From NCBI RefSeq assembly GCF_009017415.1, contig NC_092405.1, forward strand, positions 2,604,001 through 2,668,000: a stretch of DNA of 64,000 nt. Reading direction: 5' to 3'. This document shows positions 9,634 to 21,016 of the stretch, in pieces. Below the pieces are notes generated by a model that did no database searches, was not told the DNA's origin, and was given only the letters and a program-made list of their open reading frames with translations. A program made the position numbers and the translations under genes. Each line of letters begins with the position of its first letter. Within the stretch, counting starts at the first letter, position 1. Source of the stretch: Aspergillus flavus. Its lineage: Eukaryota; Ascomycota; Eurotiomycetes; Eurotiales; Aspergillaceae.

Positions 9634-12543
9634 TCAAGCTAGTTCATCGTCGTCGCCTTCCCCCAAGTACCTTTTCTCCGCCAACTCCCGGATCTTGTCT
9701 TCTAGCACGCCTCGGCCGTATCGCTCTGCGACCTTGACGGCAGCCTCAGTCATCTTGCCATTGCGATCCTTCATCATTTGGACTAACTCCAAAGCCTTCA
9801 TGCCCCGCTCTTCTCCTTCTCGGCATTCAACAGCTAACATTTGCAAGAGGATCTTATCCAATTCGAGCTCTTTCCTAGCCAACTCGGCACGCTGAGTCGA
9901 CGTGGCATTTGTAGATCCTAGAAGATCCTGAAAGAGTGAAAGCATAACGCTGCCGCGAATGAAGGCTTCTTCAAATTTCCCATCATCACTCTGTGCAAGC
10001 CCTTCTCCTTGTTTCCCGACTCCTTTTCCTGGCCTCTCAGATATTGGAATCCGGAAGTCGAATTCACTGAGCAATGGGCGAGGGAAGTATGGGTATTTAT
10101 CGCCTCCTTTCAGAATGATACAATGAAACTTGTCCTGTGCAACTGCAACAGGCCAATACGTTTCCTCTTTGCGACCGCTTGCAACTCGCTCCATTTGCGT
10201 GGTATCGAGGAGTGGAACCCAGCGAGCTTGGCCAGGGTTACGCCAGTGCTGCAGAATAAGAAGGACACCTTCAGAATCGTAAATACATGGGTCCTGCTTT
10301 TAAGTTAGTATCTACAGAATGAGAAGTTTTGCCTTAGGATTCACTCACCCCTGTGTCTGAGAAGAAAACACTCTGCAGTTCTGCGCCTTCGGGAAGTGCT
10401 ACCACATCCTCATTTTGACAAATTTCATCCCGTTTCACATTCTCGACAGAATACCGCAATGTTGCTGTGCGGCCGTCGCTTCCTACAGGCCCGTTCCCAA
10501 TAGTCATAACATAGTCCCTCCATGCGACGCATGCCACCGCTGGGCTCTTCTGCCTGTACACCTTGAACGGTGTCCCAAATAATGTATAAACACGGACATA
10601 ATCTTTTGTCGTTACGACGACGATATAGGAATCACTGAGTGCCAACGCTTTCACCAAGTCAGCAACGAATTGAAGGGTGATTAGTTGTGCTTCTACCTCT
10701 GATGAGTTCTCCCCTGGGCAGTTGTGTCCGCCAGTCCGCTCGCGTGGTCCATGTTTCATGGGGACGATAGAATATTGTGGCAGGTTTACCATCAGTAGGG
10801 TTGTTGGAGAAGAGAGTTCCATGCTCATCTAGGCCCAGTTAGCAAGGTATCATCTAAACCACGAGTTCGTTCGACTTACTGAGACACGCGCGATCGTAGA
10901 GGTACGGATCGGTAAAGTGGAAGTCACGGTGGAGTTCTCGATCGTAAAATTCCACAGTCACCGTATTATGGGTCTCTTGGTCAACGGTCCAAACACAGCC
11001 CGTCAGATTTAGGCCTAGCCGAGTCAATTAGTATGCCAGTGACTAGGAGCTAACCATGAATATTTGAGATACATACAGAGATACCGTCTGTTACCTCGCC
11101 ATGGTGTACTGCCAGGCTGAAGCGATGGGTGGATTCTAGGTTTAGAGTAAGAGGTCAATAGCCGCTTCTCAGCATGGCCATCGATCTCGTCCAAATGTTG
11201 ATTTGTCCGCTTGCCAAATGCATTAACGCCTTCCGCGTATCCAGCGCCATCATCATCATCGACAAAATCCTCCATCCCCTGGTCGGAGCCAAGGATATCA
11301 TCAAGAGAGTCAGGAGTACCTGCTCGCCGCTCGATAGACTCCTTCGGCCTGTTCGTCAATGGTCGTCTCACGTTATCAGATATCTCTGCTAAATGCCCTG
11401 GAAAGATAGGCGCAGCCTGAAGTGGCTTCTGGAGCAACGGCTGCTGTTCGTTTGAGACAACCCCATCATATATGAATAGCTCTCCATCCGACGTTGTGAA
11501 CGATAAAGAGTTATTAGAAGGGTGCCAGGCAAGATTAATGACGTTCGGAAAATCGTATCTCTGTAGTACCTTTTGTGTCTTAGTTTCCCATAACAAGACT
11601 TGACCATCCGCACCAGCAGTCGCCAGAAGTGCGCCATTCGGGGACCAGCTGATTGCTGTAACATCGCCATTGTGGCCGCCAGAGAAGACCTTCTCCTTCT
11701 TCCACTCGCTCGTGGAGAAAATTGCAATATCCCTGGTGGCTTCTGCAGCTGCAAATGCCGTCCCATCTGGATGCCACACGACCCTCGATGTCGCTTCGTC
11801 CTCAGGCTCAAGCCTCCGGATAGCCCCATCAAGCTTCTGTACGAGTTCCGGCTCCTCGGCGAGCAATGAATAGATGTACAATATACCGTCTGTACACGAT
11901 ACCGCGATATACCGCCCACTTGGGTCGAAGGTAACATGTTTCGTCCCCTTAGATTGGTCCCGAAGATACTTAACTTTGGTCATATCCTCAATTTTGACGA
12001 TCTTCACCGTGAGTTCACTGTACCATATCAGTGATCTAGATCCCCCAGAGTTATTGCGCACAGACTACTAACTCGCTTGCTACTGCAGCCCATTCACCAT
12101 CATTTGAGACCGCTATATCTCGCACGGGTAACGCACATCGAACAAGCAAGTTTTCCATTCGACCAGACTCAATCTCATACTGCCAGACGGTACCATCCTC
12201 CGCTCCCATGATGAACGACTCATTCTGCAATAATCCTTAGCATCTTACCAACTTCATTCATCCCAGGGCCTATATATCATACTGTAGCACCGATTCCCAT
12301 GTGTCCATCAATGCCCTCGTCAACAGTCTTTGGTTCGCCATCTTGCCCAACAGTGTAAATTCGAATCGCGGAGTTAGAGCCACCAGTGATAATGCGACGG
12401 CCGTTCGGGGTGTATGCCAACACTGTGGTCCCGGGGGTATCTAAATTTGTTCCCAAATCAGCTACACCGTCCATACTGAAGGTCAAGATATATACAAACT
12501 TACGGGCTGGTCTGCCCCTAGGACGGATGGCTTCCGACGCCAT
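9634..12543 (-). CDS. sepB: CTF4/SepB/WDHD1 replisome adaptor with WD40 repeats
   Basis: Eight exons (12504..12543, 12283..12440, 12073..12224, 11077..12017, 10880..11014, 10697..10828, 10349..10647, 9634..10293) give 838 residues with every phase matching. The N-terminus has WD40 repeats (TPGTTVLAYTPNGRRIITGG, then FSGGHNGDVTAISWSPNGAL and GQVLLWET). An acidic linker follows (DFVDDDDGAG), then the SepB/Ctf4 middle domain (LALSDSYIVVVTTKDYVRVY, FGTPFKVYRQ). A C-terminal helical bundle (ELDKILLQMLAVE) ends GEGDDDELA. In the family this trimeric hub links MCM helicase to polymerase alpha-primase; A. nidulans sepB mutants have chromosome-segregation and septation defects. The HMG box of the animal protein is absent, as usual in fungi. 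The 49-nt fifth/sixth-exon intron has a perfect TTGCTGACTT branch site. Confidence 0.93.
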
Positions 12544-13886
12544 TGCGGAGATAGAGAACCGACCACAGGGAAGTTATGAAAATAGAGTTACCGGGAATTG
12601 AACGTGAAACACTCAGAGAGATCAACCCGACGCATCTATCAAAATGAGCGCGGCTTGTAGTCTATACTAAACAACGCAGGTTACTGATTGAGCACGGTTG
12701 GACTAGCGAAGCGTTGCCCGACGCGCGGACGCGTCCGCGCGCGCGAAATCCAATAACCCAAATCAGTAGTACTTAAGGGCTTAGGGCACGATGTTAGGGC
12801 TCAAAAGAATAATTCATCGCCCGCAACTTAGGTTAGCATGACACATGCCACATCGGATTACAATAGCTTCCAAGTGTCAAATACAAGCTCCCGTGACAAA
12901 TGGCAAGATGAATGTTTACAGAAACGCCATCCATTACCTGAGCGGAACCGTCTTGTCGCAACGTATAGCTTTATCAGCAATTTAAGTGGCATATCGATAA
13001 ACTACTCAATAGATGCAATGCAGCAAATAAGGTGCGGAAGATGAATGACGGCACGGACCACCAGTCAATCTACACGCGTCAAGGGATCGGACGCAAATCA
13101 GTTCGTTGGTGCTCATACTCATAAAATTCCACGGGGACATGCGATAAATAATTCGTGCACGCTGATGGTAGAAAACTTAGGTACATTTTAAACCGCTATC
13201 GAGCTGGAAACCGCGCTAAGCAGCTTTCGTGAGTTGTGGGATGTTTGAATGGCCTGAATCAACCCCTAAATATGTGTTGACAATGTCTACGAAGGGGCAG
13301 GTCAACACAACCTCAGAATCTTCTCATACTACTTCAGCAAAGACTTTTCTAGGGGAAAAGAGAATAATGCGTATCCCCCATATGCAAGGGAAGGCCATAA
13401 TCCTCATGGTATATGTTGTTTTACACCATTGCGGCCAGTCAATCATTCAAGGGTGCTCCCAAAGTGATTCCAATAGAGCCTTCGTCAAATATTAATCTTC
13501 TAATAGTGGTAGTAATGGATCCAAGACTCTAACAATAGGTGGCCAAGTTCCCTGATTGCACGCGGAGCGAAGAGTAGCAAACATTATAGTGTTTTCTAAT
13601 GGAGATCCATGAATCTCGGGTATTTTCCCCAATGTCTTTAGTTATTAATACCAGTAGTCTCGTGTTCATTGGTCTATATGTGGATGTTTTGGACTATGTA
13701 AATTCGGCAGGTTATACAAAAACTTAGGTCCCGGTCAGCCATAGGCGGGGCGAGATAGTGTCTTCCTCCCCTTATGAAAACCACTACGTACAAAAGCATG
13801 GAGCTAGAATCCGGCCAACGGTGGTATGACCTACCCACTCCGTGATTGTTGACGTTCCACAGTGTTTTTCCCTACTAGAGTTATTA
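12544..13886. other. Intergenic region, sepB promoter and P450 3' side
   Basis: This 1,343-bp stretch contains the sepB promoter (with the ACGCGT palindrome) at its left. The frame 13229..13495 has an ATG but no recognisable domain or codon bias, and I do not call it. No repeats of note are seen. Confidence 0.5.
12722..12748. promoter_or_regulatory. Palindromic MCB-type ACGCGT element with adjoining E2F-like site, upstream of sepB
   Basis: Bases 12722-12741 form a perfect 20-bp palindrome, CGCGCGGACGCGTCCGCGCG, centred on ACGCGT (12729-12734). Immediately after it, GCGCGAAA (12741-12748) is TTTCGCGC on the other strand, matching the E2F/SBF-like consensus. The site lies 179-205 bp upstream of the sepB ATG (12543, minus strand). 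ACGCGT is the MluI cell-cycle box bound by MBF in yeasts and drives G1/S expression of replication genes, so its place upstream of a replisome gene is meaningful. Binding here is inferred. Confidence 0.6.
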
Positions 13887-15667
13887 TCACACACGCGCTA
13901 TTATACGTACCCTAATGTCATTTTTGGGCAAATAAGCGCCGCTAGATTGCCTATGCCTTGGGACTGTAAAGTGACTGCCATCCATCGGTTCAATGTCCCA
14001 CATGACGATCATTGCGGCAGTGAAAGCCAAAAGCTGCCTCTCCGCAAATGTCCGTCCCTTGCATCCAGACATGCCACCGCCAAATGGGTGAATTGTGTGC
14101 ATATTTGCCTTCTTTTCTCCGGTTTCCGGGTCAGTTATGATAAATCGCAGTGGATCAAACTGGCTGGGGTTTGAGAAATATCGAGAGTCATTCTGCAGCA
14201 CTCCATGATGGAGTATAAGACTCTCGCCTTTGTAGACTTTATAACTATGGGGCTTTGTCCTATCACTGTTTGTAACGTCTTCGTTGGACTCTGTGATAGT
14301 CAAGTCAGATGTGAGTTTTCGGAATGACATGTCGGCTGAATCCAAACGAAGTGTTTCGTAGAAGCTAGCCTTCAATAGAGGGCAAGAGTCCAGCAAGCCT
14401 TTGAGGTTAAGAGAGATTCTGGGTGGCTCTTCAAAAGGGAAGCCAGTTTCCTCCCTACTTGGCCTGTGAGCTTTCACGTATGGAGAGATTTCTTTTCGAA
14501 TTTCTTCTAGGAGGGTGGGATCATTGTAAAGACGGACAAGGTACCAAAAGGCGATGTTTGAAGAGTTAACATTCATCGCCCAGAGCAAAGACAGATGCCC
14601 GGGTGCGCTGGACCTTGGTGAGAGCCCCAAGTTCTTAGACGTCCGGATGCGTTGTTTCAAAGGCTCTGAAACATCTTCGAGGTCACGGAATTTCACACCA
14701 GGGTCTATCCCATCATCCCACTGGAGAAATGCTTGTTGGTAGGCGGCAAGAGAGTTCAGTATCCGATCACGAGCAGCATACGCTGCAGGCACACCAGGAA
14801 GTGGTGCCCAACGAGGTACACCAATCGCTAGAAGGGGGAATCGATTGTCCAGTACCCAAAGATCATCAAGCAAACTAGGAAAGGCTTCCAGAATCGCTTG
14901 ACCCATTAGGGTAGTGGTTGTAATATTCCCGATGAAGCCCCTGACAAGGTCAAACAGGTTTGCCTCGCAAGCGGGCTTGTCGCCGTTGTCATCGACAACT
15001 TCGACATCGCTCCCACGCTCCCACAGCGTTTGATCAACTACGCTCCGGCAGAAGGTGACGAAATTTGGAACCTCGCGTTTTAAAAGTTGAATAGTAGTTT
15101 CGGAAGCTTCCGTTATGAACGGTTCCCGCATGAGCAGATTGGGAAGCTTGTGATGAAACACTTGATAGTCAGTAGTATTCAGGTCTCGCAGTGAACCCAA
15201 GTCATCGCCAAAAGCCTTCAGCGCACGGTTGACTAGAGGAGCTGATGTTGTGGCTTTGGATTGCATGATAGATTTGATCATGGATGGTGACACAATAGTA
15301 TTGTGCTTTGTGCCACCCATGTAGCTCCCAAACACAGATGCATTCATATAATCTCTATAACGCCAGTCAGGCCACATAGGGTTAAGGTAGTGGCAGATAT
15401 GGATACTGACCTGGATTTTTCAGTGAAGCTTACGTGGTCCCATACAAAAGAAAGACTATGGCCCAGCCACGGAAACCAATACGGCAGCGTCTTCACTGAT
15501 TGCGGTTGTTCAGTCTTACTGTCGACACGACTCTGGAATCCACTGATGATACGCGTGGCAATACAGCAGAGGACCAGAACGGTTGCCAACAATGGCCATA
15601 CCAGCTCCGATGAGCCACTCCACGCATTTTGTATCAGACCATCAGTAGATAATCCATCCTTTCCCAT
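13887..15667 (-). CDS. Cytochrome P450, CYP7/CYP8-like, membrane-anchored
   Basis: Exons are 15411..15667 and 13887..15354 (56-nt intron), giving 574 residues. A single N-terminal membrane segment (LVWPLLATVLVLCCIATRII) is followed by the P-rich hinge region PYWFPWLGHSLSFVWDH. The K-helix ExxR is ETLR (in FYETLRLDS), and the heme-binding loop is FGGGMSGCKGRTFAERQ with the axial cysteine. The I-helix region reads LLWAMNVNSSNIAFWYL and lacks the usual [AG]Gx[DE]T acid-alcohol pair. That arrangement is known from CYP7/CYP8 enzymes. The protein is therefore probably ER-bound and acts on a lipid or sterol-like substrate; no tailoring genes sit beside it, so the substrate is unknown. Confidence 0.9.
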
Positions 15668-16139
15668 TTTCTTTCAGGGAAGGGAAAAAAGGAAGGGGGG
15701 ACAAATAAACAATTGATCCAGCAGGAAAATGCAAAAGATATAGACAGGGCGAAGCACAGAGCCAGCGGACCGCACAGGGTTATATAATAGAAGAGGAAGA
15801 AGTACTTTCAAGAGAAGTCCACCTTTGAAGCAAAGGAGGACTTGAAGGGTGTTAAGAGTACGAAATCTAATGGGGAGTGATGGGGAAAACTTGAATGTGA
15901 GTAAATGCTAAAGATAGATCTTCTCGGTCTGACATGATACATGATACAGTAACATTACAGCTTACTCAGCTGGAAGCCACCCCATTAATAATTCCATTTG
16001 TTGCGTATCACTACCATGCCTGCAAAGGGGTCAAGCGAAAAGAAAGAGAGAGAGTGTGTGTGTGTGATGAAGAAAAGTGCAACCACCATCTTTATGGAAG
16101 CCCAGCGGTATCAAATAGGCAGGTTTAACAAGAGTAGTT
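15668..16139. other. Intergenic region, P450 promoter and yme2 3' side
   Basis: This 472-bp stretch contains TTATATAATAG (15780-15790) about 115 bp upstream of the P450 ATG on its strand, which could serve as a TATA-like element. A compound AG/TG microsatellite lies at 16043-16067. No gene is supported. Confidence 0.5.
16043..16067. repeat. Compound (AG)n(TG)n microsatellite
   Basis: AAGAGAGAGAG runs into TGTGTGTGTGTGA just downstream of the yme2 stop codon. It is a simple slippage-prone tract with no coding role. Confidence 0.75.
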
Positions 16140-18754
16140 TCAGTGTCCCCTACGGAGGATCATCTGGAGGAACGCACTCTCAGTCTCGTACCTGCTAATC
16201 TTGTTTTGCGAATTATATACTTTCTGTAAGAGCCACTGAATTCTTGAAGTTAGCTCTCGGGGCTGTTTTGGCAGTGATCCAAGCAAACGCAGCTCCTCTT
16301 CATATTTTCCAATGCTTTTATTCTCCTTACTGATCAGCTGTGACAAAATCTCGAGGTCCAGTCGACTACTGAGAGTCTTATTCTCGGTTAGCTTTTTAAA
16401 GACAGCTCGATAAACCGGCTTGCCAGGCTTGACCGTCTCTGGGCAGCCGTTGATAGAACTGACAGAGATGAGTTCTGCCTGCTCAAGAGCTTGAAGGGCA
16501 ACCTCGCCGTTTTCCTTGAAAAGGTCTGAGAGAAGGACTTGGTTGTATGGCAGACTACCTTCCTTGCTATTCGCCAGCATCTTGATCAAATGCCAGACCT
16601 GCTCGTGGCTCCATTGGGCTTCAGTATTCGTACTCAAGATAAACATCTTGAGTATCTCAGATGTCGACTGCTCTATGATGCGGTTGACCGCGCCTTTCGC
16701 ATTCGTTAGCTATGTGTCGTGTCAATAAAAGCAGCTAACCTACCATTGGGAGTTTCTCCCGCTTCTATACGATGTGCCATGAATTCAAGATCAGTCACCC
16801 GGCCTCCCAATATTTCAATACAACTGTCCAGGTCTTCCAAATATTCTTCACTTCTGGGTGGCTTATCTCCCGTTCTTGCTTCATCGGCCAAATGGTTGAG
16901 TACAAACCTCCTGCCGACTTCAAGGGAGCAATCACCCAAGGAAATTGTTCGAAAGACCGAATTCGGCAGAGCCTTGCTTAAAGGTTTAGCAAAGGAAACA
17001 TCGGTAGTTAGGAAGATAACGTGTGCAATATTGGCGCTTGTTAATCCAGCGGCCCATTCGGTGATCTTTTCATATACGACGTTGTCCTCGGAAGCATTGT
17101 GAAGGAAATTATCAATGACCACCACTGGCCGGAGCTCAGGATGAGCTTCCAGATACTCCTCGTCTGTGAGGTGCGCATCCTTATCGTTCTTTTTCCTGCT
17201 ATCTAAGATGACTCCCTTCAGAGCAGTGGCAGTGCTCTGCCAGATATTGCTGAGTTGCGCATCCAATGTTTCGGAGAACCCGGCTTTGGTACCAATCATG
17301 CCCTGTGCAGCTAGATCGATGAAGCTGCTAATGCTGTTCATCCAGGAGAAAACCGGCCGGTAGCCTACTTGGCCAGCTGCTCGTGCAATTTTTGCAGTGT
17401 CGCCCCTGGCGTCCTGTATCTGCTTGCAATCAATGACCACCTTGTATTTGTAGTTCTCAAGAGCTTGGTCCAACACAAGTTCCCGTTTCCCAGAACCTCG
17501 AGGACCGTGTATGATGATGAAGGTCTCCGTATTCTCCGTAAGCCAAGACTGCAGCTGAGAAATATCCCCTTGACGATCCTCCCAAATCGCGGTGAGCCCA
17601 CGAGGATCAGACGCCACAACACCCAAGCCGATGATGTTGGCCTTACTAACCTGCTTGCGAATCCATCCCAGAACACTGTTCTCTTCGACATGAAGCGTTG
17701 CCTTTATCTTCATCTTGATAAAGAAGGTGCGAATGGGGTCAAAAACAGTCACAGTGATGGCCGCGATAAGTGCAGCGACGGCAGGGATTACTATTCTTGG
17801 ATGGCTCAAGATCCAGTCCTTAATCATTGACAATTTGATCTTCCGTTCATAGTTAATCTTCAACCTTGTGCCAAATTTCCCGCCACCTTCTTTCTCTGCG
17901 ATTGTGAATCCGTGCATGCAGTTTTTCGCCATAACCGCGAACTTGGGACGAGCAAATTCTACGTAGGCGTACCTTGGTAGGATCTTGGAATCCGACGGTT
18001 GCCTTTCAATGTCTCTCAGTTTCCCATAGCTGCGGAACAGTGAGTACAAAGATTCCGTAGTAGGATCATTTGCTAAATCATTGGCGCTGCCCGGCAGGAA
18101 CTCAACTCTCAGCCGAGGGCTCGGTATGCGATATAAATCCTCTATCCATGGTCTTCCAAGGACACTGGCAACCTTGACCTGCTGGAAAGGATTGAACCAA
18201 GGTCGAATAGGGTGTTTCTCGAGATGATCCTTGACAGCCGTCTCGATATCAGTGTCTTTTACCCCCTCGTTGCGAGTGTATTTCACAAATGCACCGCCTT
18301 CTCTGAAGCGCGGAACGACCTCTTTGATCTCAACTTCTAGCTCATGGGGAAAGACACGACGGATAATGCGTAGGGGATCGGACGCTGCGAGATGCGGTCT
18401 GTCGATTCGTTTCAAGGCCTCTTCGTACGGTCGACTTGCGCGGAGAGACCCTTCCAAGACCCATTGCAGTTTCCGGGGGAAAATATCTGTTATAGTTCAA
18501 ACTTAGCTTGCGATACTACCAGTATGGATTTAAATTCGAGATTTCGTACTATTGATAAACAGTAATCCCTCATTTTTCTTCAAATCAATGTGTCCTGTCT
18601 CGAGATACGAAGCATGTGATGCGCTACTGAGGCGAGCGAGGGAGGACTTTGCGGCAAACAATGACGGGGGTGGTCGCCCCCAGCGGAAGGATGTCTGATA
18701 GATACGAGGTATCACCACTGGAAATGATTTTCGCATCTTTATCGTCGTCGCCAT
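16140..18754 (-). CDS. YME2: Mitochondrial escape protein 2 (YME2/RNA12), inner-membrane RRM/ATPase protein
   Basis: Exons are 18550..18754, 16744..18486 and 16140..16693, giving 833 residues. The first ~50 residues (MATTIKMRKSFPVVIPRIYQ, then SFRWGRPPP) form a basic mitochondrial presequence. An RRM-like region follows (about 190-280; RLRVEFLPGSANDL, YAYVEFARPKFAV). A membrane segment lies at about 299-317 (IVIPAVAALIAAITVTVF) and a Walker A motif GPRGSGKR at about 396-403, then VVVIDNFL as a Walker B-like strand. Yeast Yme2 is an inner-membrane protein that affects mitochondrial DNA escape and nucleoid structure. The last intron only works with the acceptor GCGAAAG (after a GCTAAC branch site), giving ETPN-GAVNRIIEQS. 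Confidence 0.93.
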
Positions 18755-19023
18755 TGAGATGGTAGAGCCATTGTTGAGGAAGTTTGATATTGATCAACAT
18801 TAAGCTTGGTCATGAGTATGACGTAGGTGCCCGTATAATACACCCCGGAACAGCTGTATTCCGCATCTGTCCCGGATAAGTGCTCCTAGTATTGTCATTT
18901 TCTGTAATTATGAAATTTACAGCGCTAATTCCATAATCCACAGAATTGTCGCTCCAACACTGGAGCCACCTCCACCTGTGATTCTTGCCCTTATTCCCCG
19001 ACATCAATATCAATTCACACAAA
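18755..19023. promoter_or_regulatory. Short divergent promoter between yme2 and the twin-CX9C gene
   Basis: Only 269 bp separate the start codons of YME2 (minus) and the DUF3128-type protein (plus). Both products look mitochondrial, so shared regulation is possible, but no specific element is evident. Confidence 0.45.
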
Positions 19024-19644
19024 ATGGGTTGGTGGTGGAGTTCGTCTTCTCCTACCAAAAATGAAGCGCAAATCATCTCATCATTCGATACGCAACCGGC
19101 GCCAGAGAACGCCGGGGTACCTACATCGCAACCACGGACATTAACTCGCGAAGAACGAGCAGATGCGGAGTTGAAGCAATTGCTAGCCAGCTTGGAGGGA
19201 GACATCAATAAAGGACATGAGGCATCGCAAGGGTCACCGTCCTCCGCAGAGTCCACATCATTACCCCCGTCATCCATAGCGCCGGAATCTCTCTACCCCG
19301 ATACAATGTCCTGTCGTTCTGCGTTCGACTACGCATTCTTCTGTCAATCGTTCGGCGGGCAGTTTGTCAATGTTTACCGATATGGCGAGCTGCGATCGTG
19401 CAGTGAACACTGGGATAATTTCTGGCTTTGCATGAAGACCAGGACATGGTCGGATGGTGCTCGTAAGAAGGCAGTCAGAGACCACTATCGCAAGAAAGCC
19501 ATCAAGTATAAGACGGGGCCCAGTAGTGAGGATGTCTGGGATCTCCGGACAGAGCCGGTTCGGAATGCTTTTGAAGGGGATTTTGCTGCTCTAGAGAAGG
19601 AGATGCAGGCCGAGGAAGAATCACAGGGGGCTGGTGCCGCTTAG
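19024..19644 (+). CDS. DUF3128/PANTS-like protein with twin CX9C motif
   Basis: A single exon encodes 206 residues. The start MGWWWSSSSP suggests possible N-myristoylation context (Gly2) but this is not certain. Residues 1-95 are low-complexity. The conserved core has four cysteines at about 97, 107, 126 and 136, read as C-RSAFDYAFF-C and C-SEHWDNFWL-C. This is a twin CX9C (CHCH-like) arrangement, followed by TRTWSDGARKKAVRDHYRKK. The spacing is that of DUF3128 (C22orf39/PANTS-like) proteins. Twin CX9C proteins are usually imported into the mitochondrial intermembrane space by Mia40, which fits the divergent pairing with YME2. The exact function is unknown. Confidence 0.85.
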   Translation: MGWWWSSSSPTKNEAQIISSFDTQPAPENAGVPTSQPRTLTREERADAELKQLLASLEGDINKGHEASQGSPSSAESTSLPPSSIAPESLYPDTMSCRSAFDYAFFCQSFGGQFVNVYRYGELRSCSEHWDNFWLCMKTRTWSDGARKKAVRDHYRKKAIKYKTGPSSEDVWDLRTEPVRNAFEGDFAALEKEMQAEEESQGAGAA

Positions 19645-20008
19645 GTTTGCTGATGCTTCTTTGTTTGCCTGCAATCTCTTGTTTATCGGTATATGTAGAT
19701 TTGAACCCGGATACTTGTCTCCTGCAGCTCATGAGACTCTGTATAGTACTCATTGTACTAATTCTATGTCAAGCAGCAGTCATAGACCTGGTTGATGGAG
19801 TTTTCCTTGAGAATTGAGCATCTGTGCTGAATTTTGTTGTATAATATTAGAAATGGAAGTTAACGCTTAGCGTCTTTATCGATAACATGTCCATTTATTC
19901 TTTGTTCATGTTCACTAATATAAAGGCGAAGAAAGTCAGAAGCCAGTGGCAGAACCAAACTACAGATCCCCGCATGGTTTCTAGAATGTTAATCTCCTTG
20001 TCCGTCTG
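19645..20008. other. Intergenic region after the twin-CX9C gene
   Basis: These 364 bp are AT-rich 3' sequence plus the upstream region of a small hypothetical gene. Nothing else is supported. Confidence 0.4.
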
Positions 20009-20485
20009 ATGGATTCACGAATATACCACGCTATACATTCCTTTCTATTCCACAGTGCTTATCGCACAAAAAAGTCACGTCGACATGGACAGTCGAACGC
20101 ACGACCATCCCCACTACTACCGCACGCAGATGGGGCTCATAACCATGCTCGAAGACACAAGCTACGGAAACACGTTCACTGGGGCGCGGTGGTGCAACTC
20201 CCTGACCGTCCCAGAAAGGGGTACTATCCAAACTATTTCGACGAGAGAGCATCAAACCATAAACCCATACTCAAGCCCCAGACATCATTGGACCGGTCGA
20301 TGTACTACAGAAATTTATGGGCAATGATCGAGCTGGCTGATCAACGGTTGGGATATCTTTACGATTGTTTGAGGGCGGCTGATGACGAGGCTGGCTTAGA
20401 TTGGATCATAAAGGTCGACGACGAGTTCATGGGTCGAGAGGCAAATCGAAGGGCAAGAGTATCTGCAGATAAGACCTGGAAATGA
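20009..20485 (+). CDS. Small hypothetical protein
   Basis: A single open frame from an ATG gives 158 residues. The N-terminal 60 residues are basic and histidine-rich (ARRHKLRKHVHWGAVVQLPD). The C-terminal half looks like a genuine folded helix pair (SMYYRNLWAMIELADQRLGY, then LRAADDEAGLDWIIKVDDEF). There is no signal peptide or membrane segment. I do not recognise the family. The HVHWGAVVQ/ILKP words resemble the short linear motifs of PP1-binding or cytoskeletal proteins only loosely. It may be a lineage-specific gene; the alternative is a chance frame, since overlapping frames also exist here. Confidence 0.5.
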   Translation: MDSRIYHAIHSFLFHSAYRTKKSRRHGQSNARPSPLLPHADGAHNHARRHKLRKHVHWGAVVQLPDRPRKGYYPNYFDERASNHKPILKPQTSLDRSMYYRNLWAMIELADQRLGYLYDCLRAADDEAGLDWIIKVDDEFMGREANRRARVSADKTWK

Positions 20486-21016
20486 AGATACAGGGCCCTT
20501 TGGAATCACCTCACGGTAGATGAGGTTATCTCCCGGACTCTAAATGTTAGGCACTCAATCCACAATGATCTATGTCATCGAATCTCCAATATATTACTTA
20601 AGAAGTAGATATGTACAATGAATCATAGAAAAGATACACTGAATAGCAAACGCGCCGACCCCATTTTTGCATACCAGTTTTTATGGGAGAGGCACTGCAA
20701 CAAAACGCAAAGGAACACAGCCGCAAAACGAAAAAAGGAGCAGGAACCAAAACGGTACAGGCTTGAATAAGCAAAACAACAAAGCATTTAGTAAACCTCT
20801 CCGGGAGTGTTGCACCATTGTTGCTAACATGTCAATGTAACTGCAGTCGTAGCTGTTGATCAATTGCCATGATACAGATTTTCAACCAACATTAATTCTG
20901 CCGGTTAGTAAACTTTTGATCATAACACAATAATCTACAGTCATTTCAATCATGAGCCATGGCTACATGGCTGGGAATATGTCCGCCCCTGGAGAATCTG
21001 AAGCTCCCAGAGAAAA
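20486..21016. other. Convergent intergenic region before glutamate synthase
   Basis: This 531-bp AT-rich stretch contains the 3' end of the glutamate synthase gene. No additional gene is convincing. Confidence 0.45.

Noticed and set aside
13229..13495. 88-residue plus frame in the sepB/P450 spacer
   Set aside because: There is an ATG but no protein-like pattern, and it stops in AT-rich sequence.
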